Origin: Apteryx mantelli
Lineage: Eukaryota > Chordata > Aves > Apterygiformes > Apterygidae
Assembly (NCBI RefSeq): GCF_036417845.1
Contig: NC_089979.1
Span: forward strand, 53,730,262 to 53,794,261
DNA length: 64,000 nucleotides
Reading direction: 5' to 3'
Part shown: piece by piece, positions 42,701 to 56,849 of the stretch
How the letters are laid out: each line of letters opens with the position of its first letter
Position numbering within the stretch: position 1 is the first letter of the stretch
The notes under the pieces: model-generated
What the model was told of the DNA's origin: nothing
Databases searched by the model: none
The model's input: the letters and a program-made list of their open reading frames with translations, nothing else
Made by a program: the position numbers and the translations under genes

Positions 42701-45700
42701 AGAGCTTTGCTTAACCAGAAGATTTTGTGTCAAGCATTTTACTAATTTTTGCTTTGTATCCTAAAAGTACTGGAGGAAAAAAAATAATGTATAAAACAGG
42801 ACCACTGTAGCACCAGATCTACTTGTCAAAAAAAAAAAAACCCAAAGAACAAAAAAAACCAAAGACATCTTTGCTCTTAAGTAAAGATTTTAAGTGTGGT
42901 TTAGGGTTGCTCCTAGCACTGCACACAGCAGTTACAGAACAAAAATGGGAAATTGAGCAAGTCTGCTAAACACCTAATTAAAGTTTTCCATGTAGTATTA
43001 AGCACAGGCAGTAGATTGTTAGATATGTTAATTATGCTATAGGGAATGATGTACCCATACTTAGCAATAAATACATCAAACTCACCAAGATTCCAGAAGG
43101 AACCCTTTCATGGGCAGCAACAACAATTCCACTGAAGTCGTCTTCAAAATCATACTTCTCTGAGAAATGCATCTCAAACTCCAGCAAACTAACTTTCCAT
43201 AGTACAGGTAAATACACAGCTTACAGTCATAACATAATCTTGTATCAGCATTTCTCTGTTTTCATAGAAGCAGAAGAATTATGTAAATCTTCTGGGCTGT
43301 AGTCTCTTAGAGAGAAATGTTTGGTATGCTTTCCCACACAGGGTTATGATTAAAAAGGAAGTGCTTCTTTAAGAAAACTCACATAGAAACTCCCTCACCA
43401 ATAGGCTTTGCTTGAAATGTCACAGCCCCCTTGCACTCTCCGAGATAAGTAATAACATGGACAGACTTTACCATGTGTTTGCACTGATAGGTAATGATCT
43501 TGTACATACGCTAAGTCACATGACTTTGGGTGAAGCTTCCATGGAAAGAAACAGGGATTTAGTTAATGATTCTTAAGCCATGCCTACATTGGCTCACTCA
43601 GAGACTTTTCACGCCACTGTTACAACTCCACCACTTGTAGCAACATTGGAAGTTCTTGTTCCGCCAGCAGCACACAGAATTAAAGAGTGCCACCTGCCAC
43701 TCTGTGCTCCCTGCTGCCTCTGCTGATGGTTTCACTGAGCTAGCTTTGAGAATTTTACAGGACAAATCTGATGACTGTTCAAGGTTTGGTATTTGTGAAA
43801 ATTGGGGCTACTTTTTTTTAAAAAACTGTTACAATGTTATTTTAAAAGGGGAAAGTGATAACTATTCTGGTGCAAAGTTTATACTAAAAGCATACGAAAA
43901 TAAGGTACATCAAAATAACAATTTTTTCCTGTGGAAATTTTCCTGCTTTATTTAAACCAAATTGTTAACGCAGTATAATTTGGGTGTGCAGACAATGCAT
44001 ATGAGTTTACTGTATACCTAGCTCCATGACTGAGAATAAAAATTAATTTTTGATCTGAGGAATTTTAAAATAGCATTAATTTTCTAAATAATATCATGGC
44101 TATGTGAAATAATTGAGGAAGCACAGTATTATAAAGAAATAGTACTACCCTTGAAATCTAGAAATAGGAGACACATTTGCTGAGAACCATTCTCTGAGAA
44201 AATATTATATTTCCTCAACATAGACAGGTTCTTTCACAGTTCTTTCATTAGCTTAAACACATGCATCTTCCCCCCCATGTTACTTTGTGTCTGCTATAGA
44301 AGACTGTGCAGGTCTACTTCTTGAATTAGAAATGAAAATAGTCTAGGATTCTGCTACCACTTTCACTCCGTCCTCCTCTAAGAAGTTTTCTTAACTGATA
44401 CTTTAAACTCTAATGCAGGGACAATGAATCACTTATTGGATGCAACCAAATGGTTTCTGGATTTCTAAAATAATACAAGCACTACACCCAAGGCCAAAAT
44501 TAAATCAATCTTGATGACAAACTCCTAAACTGAGTGTTGGAATTGCTACATCTGCAGTAAGGTTACAATAAACTGCTACTATTACCGGGAGCTTTCTTTA
44601 CATACTGAACAAGTTTACATTTAATGTGGCTCTTCACAGGAAAAATCACCAGGTTCATTAGCACAGATGTGACAGTTATTCATAAGATATTAAGAATAAT
44701 AACTATGACACTCAATTTTCCTCTGCTTGTTCACCATTCTTGTCTGTATCATGTGTGTTCCATTAAAATATGGGAAGAAGGGAAGTTCACAAGTAGAGTG
44801 AAAATCAGCTTTGTAAGACACTGATTCTTTTCAAACACTTTTGACTTAGCTTTATGTTATTTTTTGTGTACAGTTTTCTGTCATATCAATTATATTTTAA
44901 AATTGTTCAGTATTTCAGATTGACAATTTCTTCAGTTTATAAAAATGTTTTTGAAGACAGTCTTTCTGGAACACAGGCAAAATTGCAGTAACAGCATTAA
45001 TTTCTCAGCACCAGCAGTAAGATAAGATTTAGACAGGTAGTAAGTTTTGCACACTAAATAAGCCTCCTTGGCTTTTATTTCTCAACATTAATAAGCTAAA
45101 TAAAATGTAATCCCCCTCTGAGTAAGTTTGTTTTTAAGTACTATGTTATTTACTTACAAGTTACACAGGAAAATTAGCTTCAGTTTTCAAAAGCAAATAC
45201 CCCAAATTTAGGAAGTATTAGAAGTAACGTCTTCCATGCAGCCTTGGTCCAGCTCTTTGGTGTGAGCGGAATTTACTGTGGTTTAGCCCCAGAAAGCACA
45301 TATGAGTTTCTTCATTAGCCTCATGGAAGGGAATACTGCTGACAGAGATCAGTCAATGTCCTATAGTCTCTTCACTGCTCTGTGTGGGGCTACACATCTT
45401 ATCTCATTGCACATTAATCAAAAACCCTGATACAAAGTATAGTTTCATTTTTAAATGGTATTTTTCTATGGTAACCTTCATAATATACTGGAGTGCATTC
45501 ATTTCTTTTTACAGCATCCCAGAGAAATGCGGTACTATTTTTTTCACCCACACAATGGAGAACTCTAGCCAAGAGACTAAGAATTAAAAATACATATTTT
45601 ATTTTAGCACAGTTAAAACTTGACCTTAGAGAGTTTCCTTGCATTCTTTACCTCTTGATATATTCAAAACATTGCTTCCATAGGATTTATTTGTAGCTGC

Positions 45701-48700
45701 AAATCAGATTTACATACCCTAGTTGATCACTACCAAAAAAGAAAAAAAAAAAATCTGATTGCCTGTGAAAATTTCATTTAAGTGATTTGATTGTACTGTA
45801 TAGGAACTGCAGAAGAAGCGTGGCTAAAACACAGCTACAGGACTTCTTTGCCCAGCTTTCATCTCTGTATGTCCTTCTAAGTTCTGGTAGGAAGGAAGCA
45901 GGAATCCTATAGACATCAGCTTCTATCAGTACACAATCACAGTTCACTCACAGATTGAGGTAAATTTGCTATGAATGAGATAAATCTACCATTCTGTAAT
46001 TAACAAATCATAATACATAAACAAGCATGGGACATCCTTCATCCAACTTTTCACTAAATGAATGTTTTAGCAAAGTGGGGATTTTCCCCCCTTTGAAGCC
46101 TAGGAGTTTTCTCAGAGAAGATAATTATTTCGATACTGCCTACATCTTCAAGAGGCCTGGAATCTTTGGGTGCACCGCAATGACCCCTATCATGTGAGTT
46201 AAAACAGACAACTGGCACAGACTTTTATTCTCCACACAGATCAGAGACATTCAGCAAATACCTGATTTCTGCTAGCAAAAGGAGCAAGTGAGAATCTCAG
46301 GACACCAAGATTCATTATAGACAGGGGAACGAGCACACATACCATCCCTTCCATTGTACTTATTCCTCAAGCTTGATGACAACAGCCTGTCTCCTCTTTA
46401 CCCTTGGCTCCTTGTCTCATTTTACCCCTCAATGCCAGGCTTCCTTGCTCAGAAGATCCTAGTTCATTTTGACAGGCTCTATATCCCATTTGTCTTCTTC
46501 ACTCCATCCTACCCCAAAACCCTTTTCCTTTCCACATCAACTGACTCTTAAGCACCACAGTTCAGTCCCACACCTCATGCTTTCACTGGAAAAGGACTTT
46601 TCTCCCCAAGCCCCAATTCTGAACCCTAAATTCCATCACACTTGTTTTCAGTCACAGTCTGATTTTCAAAATATACAAAGAAGAATCGGGCACTTTACCA
46701 CTTTGTTTGCACCCTAGAGACAAATGTGACTAGTGCATGAAAATAAATAAATTCCTGTATCCAAGTTCTTGATGCTAGCCCTGGCCTGAAGCACCTGCCT
46801 ACTGAAACTGGAAACGAACCTCTGGTCTGTCCATCCGGGGGTAAAACACATTCAGTACAGCATCTTTGTTACAGTTAGCTGCAAAGGTCTATCCATACCG
46901 ATCACGGACTTCTAAGCCTATTTCAAAGGCTAATCACTTTGCTGTATTCAAATAAATTTACATATGAATAACAGAAGATATCCTGAATAAAGACCATCTG
47001 TCTCAGATCCCTATGGAGGGGAATACCAGGACTTTTCTAAGAGAAAACAGCTAGAGTTTTTCCTCTAGTACATAGAAAACATATCATCGAGTTTCACCTC
47101 TTATAAAAAAACCCCGAATATATTTGCTAAAATTCTCCACATAAAGCTGAAGATGCCCAATATATAATTATGTGTGATGAAATTTTCCATTTTATCAAAG
47201 TTACATGCTACTAAAAATCAAGTTCTACTCAAAAATGGTGAACAAAATGAATAGGCAGTGTTACCTGCTTCCATTATCATTATCAGATGTTCAAAAAATA
47301 TATATAAAAATAAAGAAAAAACCCTATCACAAGTAACTATAGCATGGTACAAGAATCCAAGCAGTTAACAGATATTGGAGAAACACTGCTGATACAAAAG
47401 CAATGCACTGCCCTCTGAACTGGTGTGATTAAAACAGAATAAAATCAGATGTCTAGTTTTCCATCTGCACAGCAAGATGGTAAATTCAATCCCTGCATGA
47501 TCTCCCATCAAATAAAATCAAGAGGCATTCAGCTAAGACTATTCTTCAGTTCAACTGAAAATTTTTATATCACTAAGAAAAAAAAATATAATAGCAAGAA
47601 AAGAAAATACACAGTTTACTTGGGCTTGTCACTTTTGTAATGTCTCACCAGATACATCTGTATGATCTACTCTGAATCCTCTGATTTCAGTATTAGCGCA
47701 CCCTTGCTTGTTTTAACATGAGTATTTTCTTCAGTCTTTTTAAGTTACTTTTTTTTTTTTGTCTATAAAGGAACTGCAGTGAGAACAAACAATACTTTAG
47801 TAAGAGTCAAAACAATGAGTTTATTGATGAATTGATCTGTTCAATCAAAAAAACCCTTAATTTACATGCACACACAAAGTTCTTACACAGATGTAAACCT
47901 TAACGTCCTTCAAGTTACTGAGAAGAAGTAACTGGCTACCTCAAGACTGAACGCCTTCAGAACCTGCATGTGCATATCCCTCAGAAGTCTTCCACCATAC
48001 TTTGACAGATATTTATTTCCAGCAGCACAGACTCTTCTACAGCTACATCATCCTTGGTTGAACTTCCTTCCAGAAACATATAACAGAAACCAAATTTTCC
48101 AAATATAAATTCCATCTGTCTCATTTTTACACGAGCTGGAAGAAGCAGATGAAGCTTTACTTGTATATTTCTAAAAAGCACTAAACACCTCCCTAATGGC
48201 AATCCCTTACCTATGCGCATTTTCCATAAGACTAAAGTTTCTTGCCATGGACCTCAGGTCAATTTATCCTTTCTTCCAACCTTCCAGCATTTAAAAACAA
48301 ACAAACAAGCATCCATGCATATTTAAGCATGAAAAAAATCCTGAATTCTTAGCAGTGAATAATGTGATTACCTTCAGTATGGATACCTGAATATAAGATA
48401 AGATATGAGACTAGGACATATCTTCAAGTTGACAAGAAACTCCCCAGAAATATATTTATTCTGAGAAACAGATATAAGGCATACCCTAAAAGTTCTACAT
48501 CCTTAATTTTAATATAGTGTATATAAACAAGAAACCTTCTTTATTTGGTAGACTCTCATCATTGTTATTTGAATTGCTGCACATGTACCAAATAGAAAAA
48601 AATCCATGAATTTAATCTGCATATAAGACTGCTATTTTATTAGAAAATTAAGTAAAAATGCTAGGCATCCAGAATTCCCCCACAAAGGTATTGATAACAT

Positions 48701-51700
48701 TGAGATATTGGAATGAGGAAGATTAGATATAGCTGAGCAAAGTAGCGTATGCTCACTCATTCACAAAACAAAAGCTATTTATATTACTGATCAAGTTTTA
48801 ATGAATGCAAAGTCATGTCTGCTGAAAGATATGCCTGCTCACCCTTAGCATATGGTAGCATGTCTGCACCATCTATATGGGACACCACAAACCTGTCAAA
48901 AGCAGCCTCACAGATTCCTTATTTCTGCTAACATGCGCACTTTTTATCTGGGGAACGAAAGGCACGAAGTCACCACCAAGATATTTTTTAAAGATCACTA
49001 TGCTTCAGTTCTCATATCAAACTAAATTCTATCATTAGTCAAGTGAGAGAGAATTTATTTCATTTATAATGGAATCCCAGCTATGATTCATTATTTGAAA
49101 AGTTTCTTTGCAAGAACCTTGCAAAGAGTCCTTTACATATTTCCTTCAAAAGGCCTTTGATAACCATCAACCCAGAACAAGTACGTTTCCTGAGAACAGT
49201 TATGCAGTCTGAAAAGACTAGTAAGTCTAAAGACACAGCCTAAGATTGGCTTAGCATGTGCTGACTTTAGCCACACAGACTAATAATAGAAAAGTCTCCA
49301 GTGCACCATATTACTTACAATATTTTAAATCTCTGGTCTTGAACTTAAGAATTTTGGATAAAGAAAGGGACTAATTTTTTGGTTAAAATTCTTATCCCTT
49401 CACTCAGTACAGATGACAGCAATAAGGAAGTCTCCCTTAGTTTTGGGGAAAGCACTGAATGACTCCAGACAACTTCTGGTGGTTACTGCAGGTTGTCAAC
49501 TGACATTACTGCAAAGCTGAAAAACTGATAACAATAAAATATTTTACCAGGAAGGAGAAGCTTGACGTTTACTTCAAAATTCCCTTGAAGTACAAGCACA
49601 AGAAAACATTAAATTTCTGTGCTTCCCTTTAAGATTTTTTTTTAAAGAAACATTCATTCTCCCCCCATCCCCCCCCACAAAAAAGGGGTACTTGAGCTCA
49701 GTCCTCAAATACTGAGATATTCTGACTTAACATGACAGTTTCAGATCAAAACAGCCTGGATGCACAAACAGAAATGTAAGCACTAATGTTACTAAGTACA
49801 AGAATGTTTGTAACAACCAAGATGAGTTTTTATTTTGCCTAGCTATCCTCTCATTTTTAAATGAAACAATCTTTGCAATGGCAGATACATTGTTACTATG
49901 CTTGAAGTGGATAATTCTAGTTACATTTTTTCAATTCTCTGTATACCTACTCAACTGAGATATTTACGGAGGTGATCTTTGTACTGTTGTAGAATCTTAA
50001 AATACAGCTTAAATCAGATCAAAGGTTCATAGAGTAAGTACTCCTGACTAGCACCGCCAGATGTAAGAATCTTTGGGATACAGCATGTTACATGCAGTAC
50101 TTTTGAGTATGAATACATTTTGAGAATGAATACATTCTGAGAATTTGCCCAATACTGTATGAACACATCTAACACATATGGTTTAGACTAGCATCTGATC
50201 ATAAACGTATCACCCACTATTTTGTATAAATTCAACAGCTTTTCAATGTAGATGCCCTTACTACGCAATACTAAATGAGACACCAGAAGCTGTCCTATTA
50301 TGCCTTTCAGACTGTTATGTATAATGTATTTGCAATTCATGATATATAAAAATAACTTTTAATCATTGTTTATAAGCCAAAGCTTTTTTAACAAAAAAAA
50401 AGGGGGGGGAATATAAATGTTCTAACTCAGCACAGATATTCTGTGATCACAGACAGAGACCTTCAAGAGCTGTTCTCTCCATTTTCCCCACATGTTGTGA
50501 TCCTGCACTTAAAAAAAAGAAGATGGAAAAAAGAAGAAAATTCCAATCTGAAGTATTAACCATGCAAGCATCTTTCAGGAAAAGAGGAAGAAATTCAACT
50601 AATTTAATTTCTAGCTTTAACAGATGTTCCCTGTGTGGCTTTGAACAAAATACTTACTTCCACTACCAGCAACTTGATCTGATCTAATTAGATTGCAAGT
50701 TCTCTGGGGTAGAGACAGAGTCAAAAATCATGTAATACAAAGAAGGGCCACTGTTTGGTGTCTCTGGCTCTTAAGATAAATAATGGGATGTCAAGTGCAA
50801 TAAGTGCAGTTTATAGATCACCATACTTGATCATGACTTCACAGGAATGAAAAAAAAATGCTGGAGGTAGAAAGAGAGGACAAAAAGTTCTCTACACTGT
50901 GATACTAGAATGTTTCAAATGTACTTTGTTCTAGTTTATGAAAACAAAGAACTTAACTTTGCAACAATCTGAAACATTAAGTACTATAAATAAGAAAGAC
51001 CCAAGTTCATACACCAATGTTTTGGGGGCCAGTAAAAAACATATTTTAATACATTTAACCAAAAATCTATGCTATAAGCTTAATAATTTATACTGCAATT
51101 GCTTACCACAGCCTTTCAGCACCGTTCAGTGAAGAATAACAGATAATGTAGCATTTTACTCAAACTCCCTGACATCCTGAGTGATCATGATCATTTAGAA
51201 ACAGCTTACCAGTTCTAATATTCTACTGTCTAGTAGTAATACATTTTTAAAGAGCACCTCAAAGATCATTCCTTCACTCCACCCAAAAGAGTTCCTCTTC
51301 CTTGATTTTTTTTTTTGTAGGAAGTGGGGTAATTGTTTACATTCATGTATGTTCTTCCTAGTGTACATATAAACTATGATTATGTATGCATATATACAGA
51401 GTAACATGACTGATTGCCATGCCCACACTTTGTGTAATACAAAGTGAAAGCATATGGGGGCTTCTGATTTTTCATTTTGACTAATGAGCACCTGTACATT
51501 CTTAAAATGTGTAAAACAACACATTTTATCTCTTCCAGTGTATTTTGTAAACATTAAAAATACAGTATTCAAAACTGTCCTGAGAAACACTGTTATGTCT
51601 TAAAAAATTACTGAGTTCTGTAGAATTATCTTTTATCTTCTTCCCCTCAGAATGGATCCTAAAATAGTACCTGTTACGGGATATGGCTAATAAATGCATT

Positions 51701-52788
51701 TTCATAAGAGCAATGAATTTTTGTTTGCAAGAGTCAGACAGTGTGTAGATCACCTTTTGTACAACTAGCCCAACTGCATCTGTGAGAAAACATTAAGTGC
51801 AGGCAAAGCACAGGTAAATTTATCGCATCATTTTGCTGGATGAAAATGCACATTTAAACAGCATATTGCCTAGCTCTGTTACAAACCATTGATGTCTCCA
51901 ACATGCATTCAGTAACCACTTAACGAGAGGAAAAATGCAGTTCACACAAAATAACTTAGACGGGCACTTGGCAAAAACTCAAATGCACACACAAAGAACG
52001 CAGACAGTGTACTTCGCGTGATTAACACTTCATACTCCCTCTCCTAGGACGGATAAACAGACAAAACAAGCGCAAACCCAGGAATGCCCTGCAGCTAAGC
52101 AAGTTAACAGAAGCAACCTAAGAAATTCATATCCGTGAAATGGAAGGAGCCAGGGCAGCGAGGCATGTATCACGGCTTTTAAAATTGAGAGTTGCAACAT
52201 TAAGCAGAGCCAATAAAATTGACGCTTCAAAACGGTACACTGCCCTCATGTCACCACAGGGCTGGAAGGCGCTTCCAGAGGTCACCCGGCCCCCGCCAGC
52301 AGGGCGGGCAGAGTCCTCCCCGCTGTGCCAGACCCGTCTAACGCCTCCGGCAGCGCGGAGAAGGGAGGACGACTTCCCCCTTCCCTCCAAACGCGCACAG
52401 CGGCAAGTGCCGAGGGCAGCCCAGCTCCTACGTGCCCGGCGGCCGCCTCCGCGCCCGGCCGGGGCTGCGGGGAGCGCAGGGCCGAGGGCGGCAGAGCCAC
52501 CACAACCGCCGGCGCTGCACGGCCACCCGCTTCCGAGCGGCCGTTAAGGGCGGGGGCGCAGCGGCCGTTGCTCGGGGCGCGCGCGGGCGCCCACCACCGG
52601 AGCCCCCTGTGGGGCTGGCGCGGAGCGAGGGAGCGGAGCCAGCCCCACACCCGGCCGGGGGGGGGGGGGAAGGACTGGGGGCAGCCCCACGGGCTTGCTC
52701 ACTGCCCCCCGCTTCGCACCTACACACACACCCGCCGCGCGCGCCCCCTCCCCAAGCCGACTCGGCGGCAGCGGCCCTTCTCGCTTAC
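36799..52788 (-). other. LPIN2: LPIN2 intron 1 (16 kb)
   Basis: Lies between the CpG-island exon and the ATG exon. It holds the candidate alternative coding exon at 43086-43172, scattered A/T runs, and a pair of overlapping ~95-102-codon frames at 42053-42399 on opposite strands. I recognised no LINE, LTR or tRNA elements. 43.3-52.2 kb looks featureless by eye. Confidence 0.75.
43086..43172 (-). CDS. LPIN2: Candidate alternative first coding exon of LPIN2 (N-terminal extension)
   Basis: Inside intron 1, 29 codons from ATG (43172-43170, GAG at -3) end in CTTG|gtgagt, a good donor at phase 0. They encode MHFSEKYDFEDDFSGIVVAA then HERVPSGIL, acidic and protein-like. Splicing to exon 2 (36798) reads Ser-Gln-Thr and then the canonical Met in the same frame, giving a 32-residue extension. 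An in-frame TAA lies 17 codons upstream (43223-43221), so the exon would start its own protein. A three-codon uORF (ATG GAA AGT TAG) sits just before. I recall alternative N-terminal exons of LPIN1 joining ahead of QTMNYVGQ in the same way, which makes the arrangement plausible. Expression is not shown by sequence. It may be a first exon with its own promoter or an internal exon; no strong acceptor is seen. Confidence 0.55.
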
Positions 52789-53100
52789 CTCGAGCGAGGC
52801 CAGGCAGGGCCGGCGCCAGGAGAGGGAGGATGGATGGATGGATGGATGGGTGGATGGATGGGTGGGTGGATGGATGGATGGAGACAGGGAAAAGAAAAGG
52901 GCGGGGGGGAGGACTGGGGAGAGGACGGGGAAGGAGGAGAAGGGGAAGCAGCGCCCGGGTGGATGCGAACTGCGCCAAGCGGCGATGGTTGGTGCAGCTC
53001 GCTCGCACGCGCAGCGGCGCGTGCACGCCGGCCCGCGAGCGCGCTGCGGCCGGCGGCGGGGCCGGGGCGGCGGGCGTGGGCGCGCGCCGAGCTCCGCCGA
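52789..53100 (-). other. LPIN2: LPIN2 exon 1, non-coding (5' end approximate)
   Basis: Minus-strand sequence at the edge of the CpG island ends CGCTCGAG|gtaagc, a near-perfect donor. It is the only strong donor in the island in the direction of LPIN2. The exon is 5' UTR if spliced to exon 2, whose ATG is the conserved lipin start. The transcription start cannot be fixed by reading, so the upper coordinate is nominal. The exon includes the tetranucleotide repeat at 52828-52882. Confidence 0.7.
52828..52882. repeat. (GGAT)n microsatellite with GGGT interruptions
   Basis: About 13 units of GGAT/GGGT on the plus strand. They are read as CCATCCATCC in the LPIN2 5' UTR orientation, about 40 bases upstream of the exon 1 donor. 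It is the only sizeable tetranucleotide array in the window. Confidence 0.9.
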
Positions 53101-53259
53101 GTGGCCTCGCTCCCGCCCCCCCCCGCGCCACGTGATCGCTGGAAGGGGTGGGGCGGGCGCGCGTGGTCGGGGCGGGGCGGCGGCGCGCGTGCGCGGCCGT
53201 TGGGCGGGAGCGGCTGCCTTGCGTTCCGCGGCGGCGGCAGCGCTCGCCCCGAGGGGCCC

Positions 53260-53290
53260 GCAGCAGCAGCAGAAGCAGCAGCCGCCGCCG
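53260..53290. repeat. Short CAG/CCG triplet tract in the CpG island
   Basis: CAGCAGCAGCAGAAGCAGCA followed by GCCGCCGCCG on the plus strand, upstream of LPIN2 exon 1. It is short and interrupted. Confidence 0.8.
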
Positions 53291-56200
53291 CATTCCGAGT
53301 TGTGCCCGGGGGGGGGAGTGGTCAGTGTCGCGACCTGTCGTGAGCCGCCTCACTGGGGGCAGCAGGTGGGGCCCTGCGGGGCCCGGGGCAGGAGGAGAGG
53401 CAGGGCCCGGGGAACGCCCGCCCTGGGCTGAGGGGGGTTTAGCTCGGCGCAGGAGGACGTGTCCTCCTCCCTCCTTACGCCTTTGCCGCCTGGGCGAAGG
53501 GAGTTGGCACCGAGGGAGATGGTGACCACCGCGGCCCCGCTGCAATAGCCGCCCGCAGCGGGGTGCTCGCCCTCCGCACCCGCGTCGCCAGCCTGCCAGC
53601 TCCCCCGGGCCTGCCTCGCTCGCCGCCCGCCGCCTGCCTTTCCCCGCTGTCCCCCCACAGCCATGGAGCCTCGCCACCCGCTCACAGCATCGCTCTGCCG
53701 AGACCTAGCCGCAAGGCACGACTGGCCGTGACTTGGGTGGCACGTCTTGGCTACCGCAGTGACTTCGTTCCCACTCTTTCCTCATTCGCTCTGCTGAAGG
53801 GATCTGCAACAATATGCTTTCTGCAGCTATTTATAGCCTTAGTCTGAGCTGTGTCTTAGCATTAGTACTTCCTGAAATGGATGTTTCAAAATAAATTGCT
53901 CTCAAAATGTTTGCAAAATTTTACATCTACTGCTGCATCCTTCTTTTGAAAGTTATCATTGTACCCACACGAACCTGGGACTTTTTTTTTTTTTTAATGA
54001 AAGCATAAAATTGCAAAATCAAAATATGTCCAGCAGGCCTGGTATGTATTTCAGGTCAGCGTGTGCTTTGCCCAGTGCTTTTGTGATTCACACCACTGTT
54101 CAGTGAAGTTTGCTTGATTATGTATAATTATTTACTTGAGTACTTATTATTAATATTTACTTGAATCACACTATTGTCTGGAGGTCTCAGTTGATATTGA
54201 GACATAATATGTACAAATACAGGATTACCCCAAATAATTTACAATATAAACAAGAAAAAAAAGGAGAGGAAAGGTGAAATAGCATAATTGGAAATACTGC
54301 CTAGCTCCCTTGAATCTGAATTCAGTGCTTTATCACTAGACCATGTTGCTTCTTCATTTTAATGTACTTTTTGTTTGTCTACCAATTATTTTTTCATCTG
54401 TCAATCTGTCTCCTAGACTTTTGTGAAAAGTGGGTTTTGTGCCTCTTGGTATTAGAGTCATTTTGAGCTTTCACATAGGTTTTATATTTAAATGATTGCC
54501 ACTTAAGAAAACAGGCTAGTTAACATAGATTCAATGCAACTGACAATAATGACATACTAGCACACAAAGGTGTGTGTAGACAGTTTACTCTGATAGTCCT
54601 TGTATCTCAGAAGGCTCTCTTGAAACTCTTTTGTACCAATCCTACAAATAGATAAGAAAACCTGTGAATTCATCTGTACCTCCTGGTACAAGCTGCATGA
54701 AAGATTATAGTCATTGAGTTTGCTTATTTGCAAATAATACATTTAAATCCCTTTGAGCATGGAACTAAAATCTATCCTTGCATAATGTGCAGGCTGCATT
54801 TGTTAAGAAAATGGTTCATGAAGATACAAGCACAGAATTACATGGATAGTGCGAATACATTATATTTATGTAAAAAGAATGAAAGGTCAAATTTCATGCC
54901 TGCTCATTTTGATAATGTTGCTGTCCCATCAGATATTCAGAATCAATTTTGAAACACCTTCTAGGGCCCCAGATATGTGGATGCAATGCAAACTGATGGG
55001 GCAATTTTCCTCCCCTCAGTGAAACCTTGTTTCAACTGCTGCAGTTTTCAAAAGAGGCCTCCTATTTGAATATAATGTCACAATAATAATAAAGCAGTGT
55101 TAGTATAACATCTGTCCCAGACACATAGTCCATCCCTCAGCTTTATAAAAACAAAGCATTCATAATAGATCATTTCCCTTCTTTACTGAGTTCCTTATTT
55201 GGCATCTGAGTTCCTTAGTTTGTGATGGTAACCAAAGCAGTAGTTGCTCGGACAGACTATGTTTTATTTGTGTTCCCCTGATCTTGTCTTTGCTAGTCAT
55301 AACAGTGAGTGATTTCCAGTTGAGGGGAATCTCCTTTCCAGCACCAGACAGGCCTTGCAGGGAGATAAGAGGTAGGGGCTAAATCTATCATATGTCTGCA
55401 AATATCAATTCTAAGCTAGATCCTGTTATAAAATTAAATCTAATCCAAAAGCAGGCTAGCTTCTTAGGTGATAGAAAAATCTTTACCTGAAGAGGAGTAA
55501 CTAATTGGTAAGTCATACTTTTTCTGTTTCAGGCCTCTGATTAAAAGGATATCTGTTTGAAAACATGATGTCTTCCATCTAGTTAACCTCCGTTCCAGAA
55601 TTATCACCTCCAGACAATCAGAAGGCTACGGATGTAGACAGCCTTCAATATTTTCCTTTCATATTTTCTACTCCTCTTTTCCACTTACACATTAAAGATT
55701 AAAATCAAGCTATAAAAATGTCTTGTATTTTCCACAGCTATGTAAGTGAGGTTTGTTTCCATTCTGATTATGTGGAGTTGTACACCTATGGGTGTTGATA
55801 GGATCTCTCTTTCTATATCTATGTGTGATTGCAATGCTTGTTGAACTATAACTCACTGGTAGCTAAACCCTGGCCTCCAGAAGCATGCCATCTCATTTAT
55901 GCTAATTTTTTTTTTCATCACAAATGTTGGTTTTATTTCCACTCACCAGGGACCAGGGAAGGCATGATGACAGCAACTGCTTACAATTTTTTTTTTGGTG
56001 TGGAGGGGGGAGGGAAAATAATTTGAAAGCTTGTTACCTAGTGCTATATGTAAATTAGTGGCTATCCAGCAGTTCAGCTGCAAGATGGTGTCTAGCAGCA
56101 GTAGTGTGTGAGGGGTAGCCTGCTTGTGGCTAGGCAAGAAAGGATGAAGGGTCTCCAGCAGGTTAGGGTATATGGTGGTAGGGGTAGATCACTGGTCTAG

Positions 56201-56849
56201 AAGGATATCGGATGCTAAGCATGGGTTAGCTGGAGTCTCAGAGAAACCTGTGGTTCTGCAGCCATTAAAATAGCAAGCTGTAAGCGTAGGGACACAGATA
56301 CCATCCAGCCCCCACCTTGGCTTGGCTCCTGCATGCTCTGTGTGTTGCTGATTCTGGTAGGTGAAAGGAAAATTGGCCTCTTGATCAGTTCTTGCAGCAG
56401 TTAAAAAAAAAAATGTCTTGGGTCACACAAGGCAGAAAGGCTGGCACCAATGATGAGACTATTTTGATGTCAGTTTGCTTTTTTTATATGCACATGACAC
56501 CCAAAAAGCATTGGAGCAATGCACTTGTTTCATAACCACAACTACCACAGCTTATATTAAAACAATCAGGGTATCCCTTATGTCAGTACTTACACTGTTT
56601 TTTATTGTTGTTTAGACTATATATTTTATACCTTGCAGGGAGTAAATCTGAGGGATTCCTCTGTGTCTTCATCACGACTACTAGGTCCCCTCTCAGTAGT
56701 GCTTCACTAACTTCTCTGAGACCAGCAGAAGAATGCCTTATTTTAAAAAATGATGTTATGAATGCATGGAGCTTTTTTTAAAATCCTATTTAATAGTTGG
56801 AAACAATGAGGGAAGTTAGTAGCAAGGATTCAGGGCTGTAAGGAACTCT

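Larger units (their letters stand above)
52260..53680 (-). promoter_or_regulatory. CpG-island promoter of LPIN2
   Basis: About 1.4 kb of very GC- and CpG-rich DNA in an otherwise AT-rich window, with no TATA box near the presumed start. Visible motifs: CACGTG E-box at 53129-53134 (TCACGTG on the minus strand, a USF/TFE-type core), an NRF1-like GCGCGTGCGC at 53185-53194, and GC boxes (GGGGCGGGGC) near 53170. This matches a housekeeping-type promoter. It could also fire rightward, but I see no supported gene in that direction. Confidence 0.85.

Noticed and set aside
43173-43217. Extension of the alternative exon upstream of its ATG
   Set aside because: The open frame there begins only at a GTG and is closed by an in-frame TAA at 43223; it would be 5' UTR.
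52325-53677. Long open frames across the CpG island (368 and 303 codons plus; 377 codons minus)
   Set aside because: The GC-rich DNA has few stops. The translations are low-complexity Ala/Gly/Arg/Pro, overlap on both strands, and cross the LPIN2 exon 1 donor.
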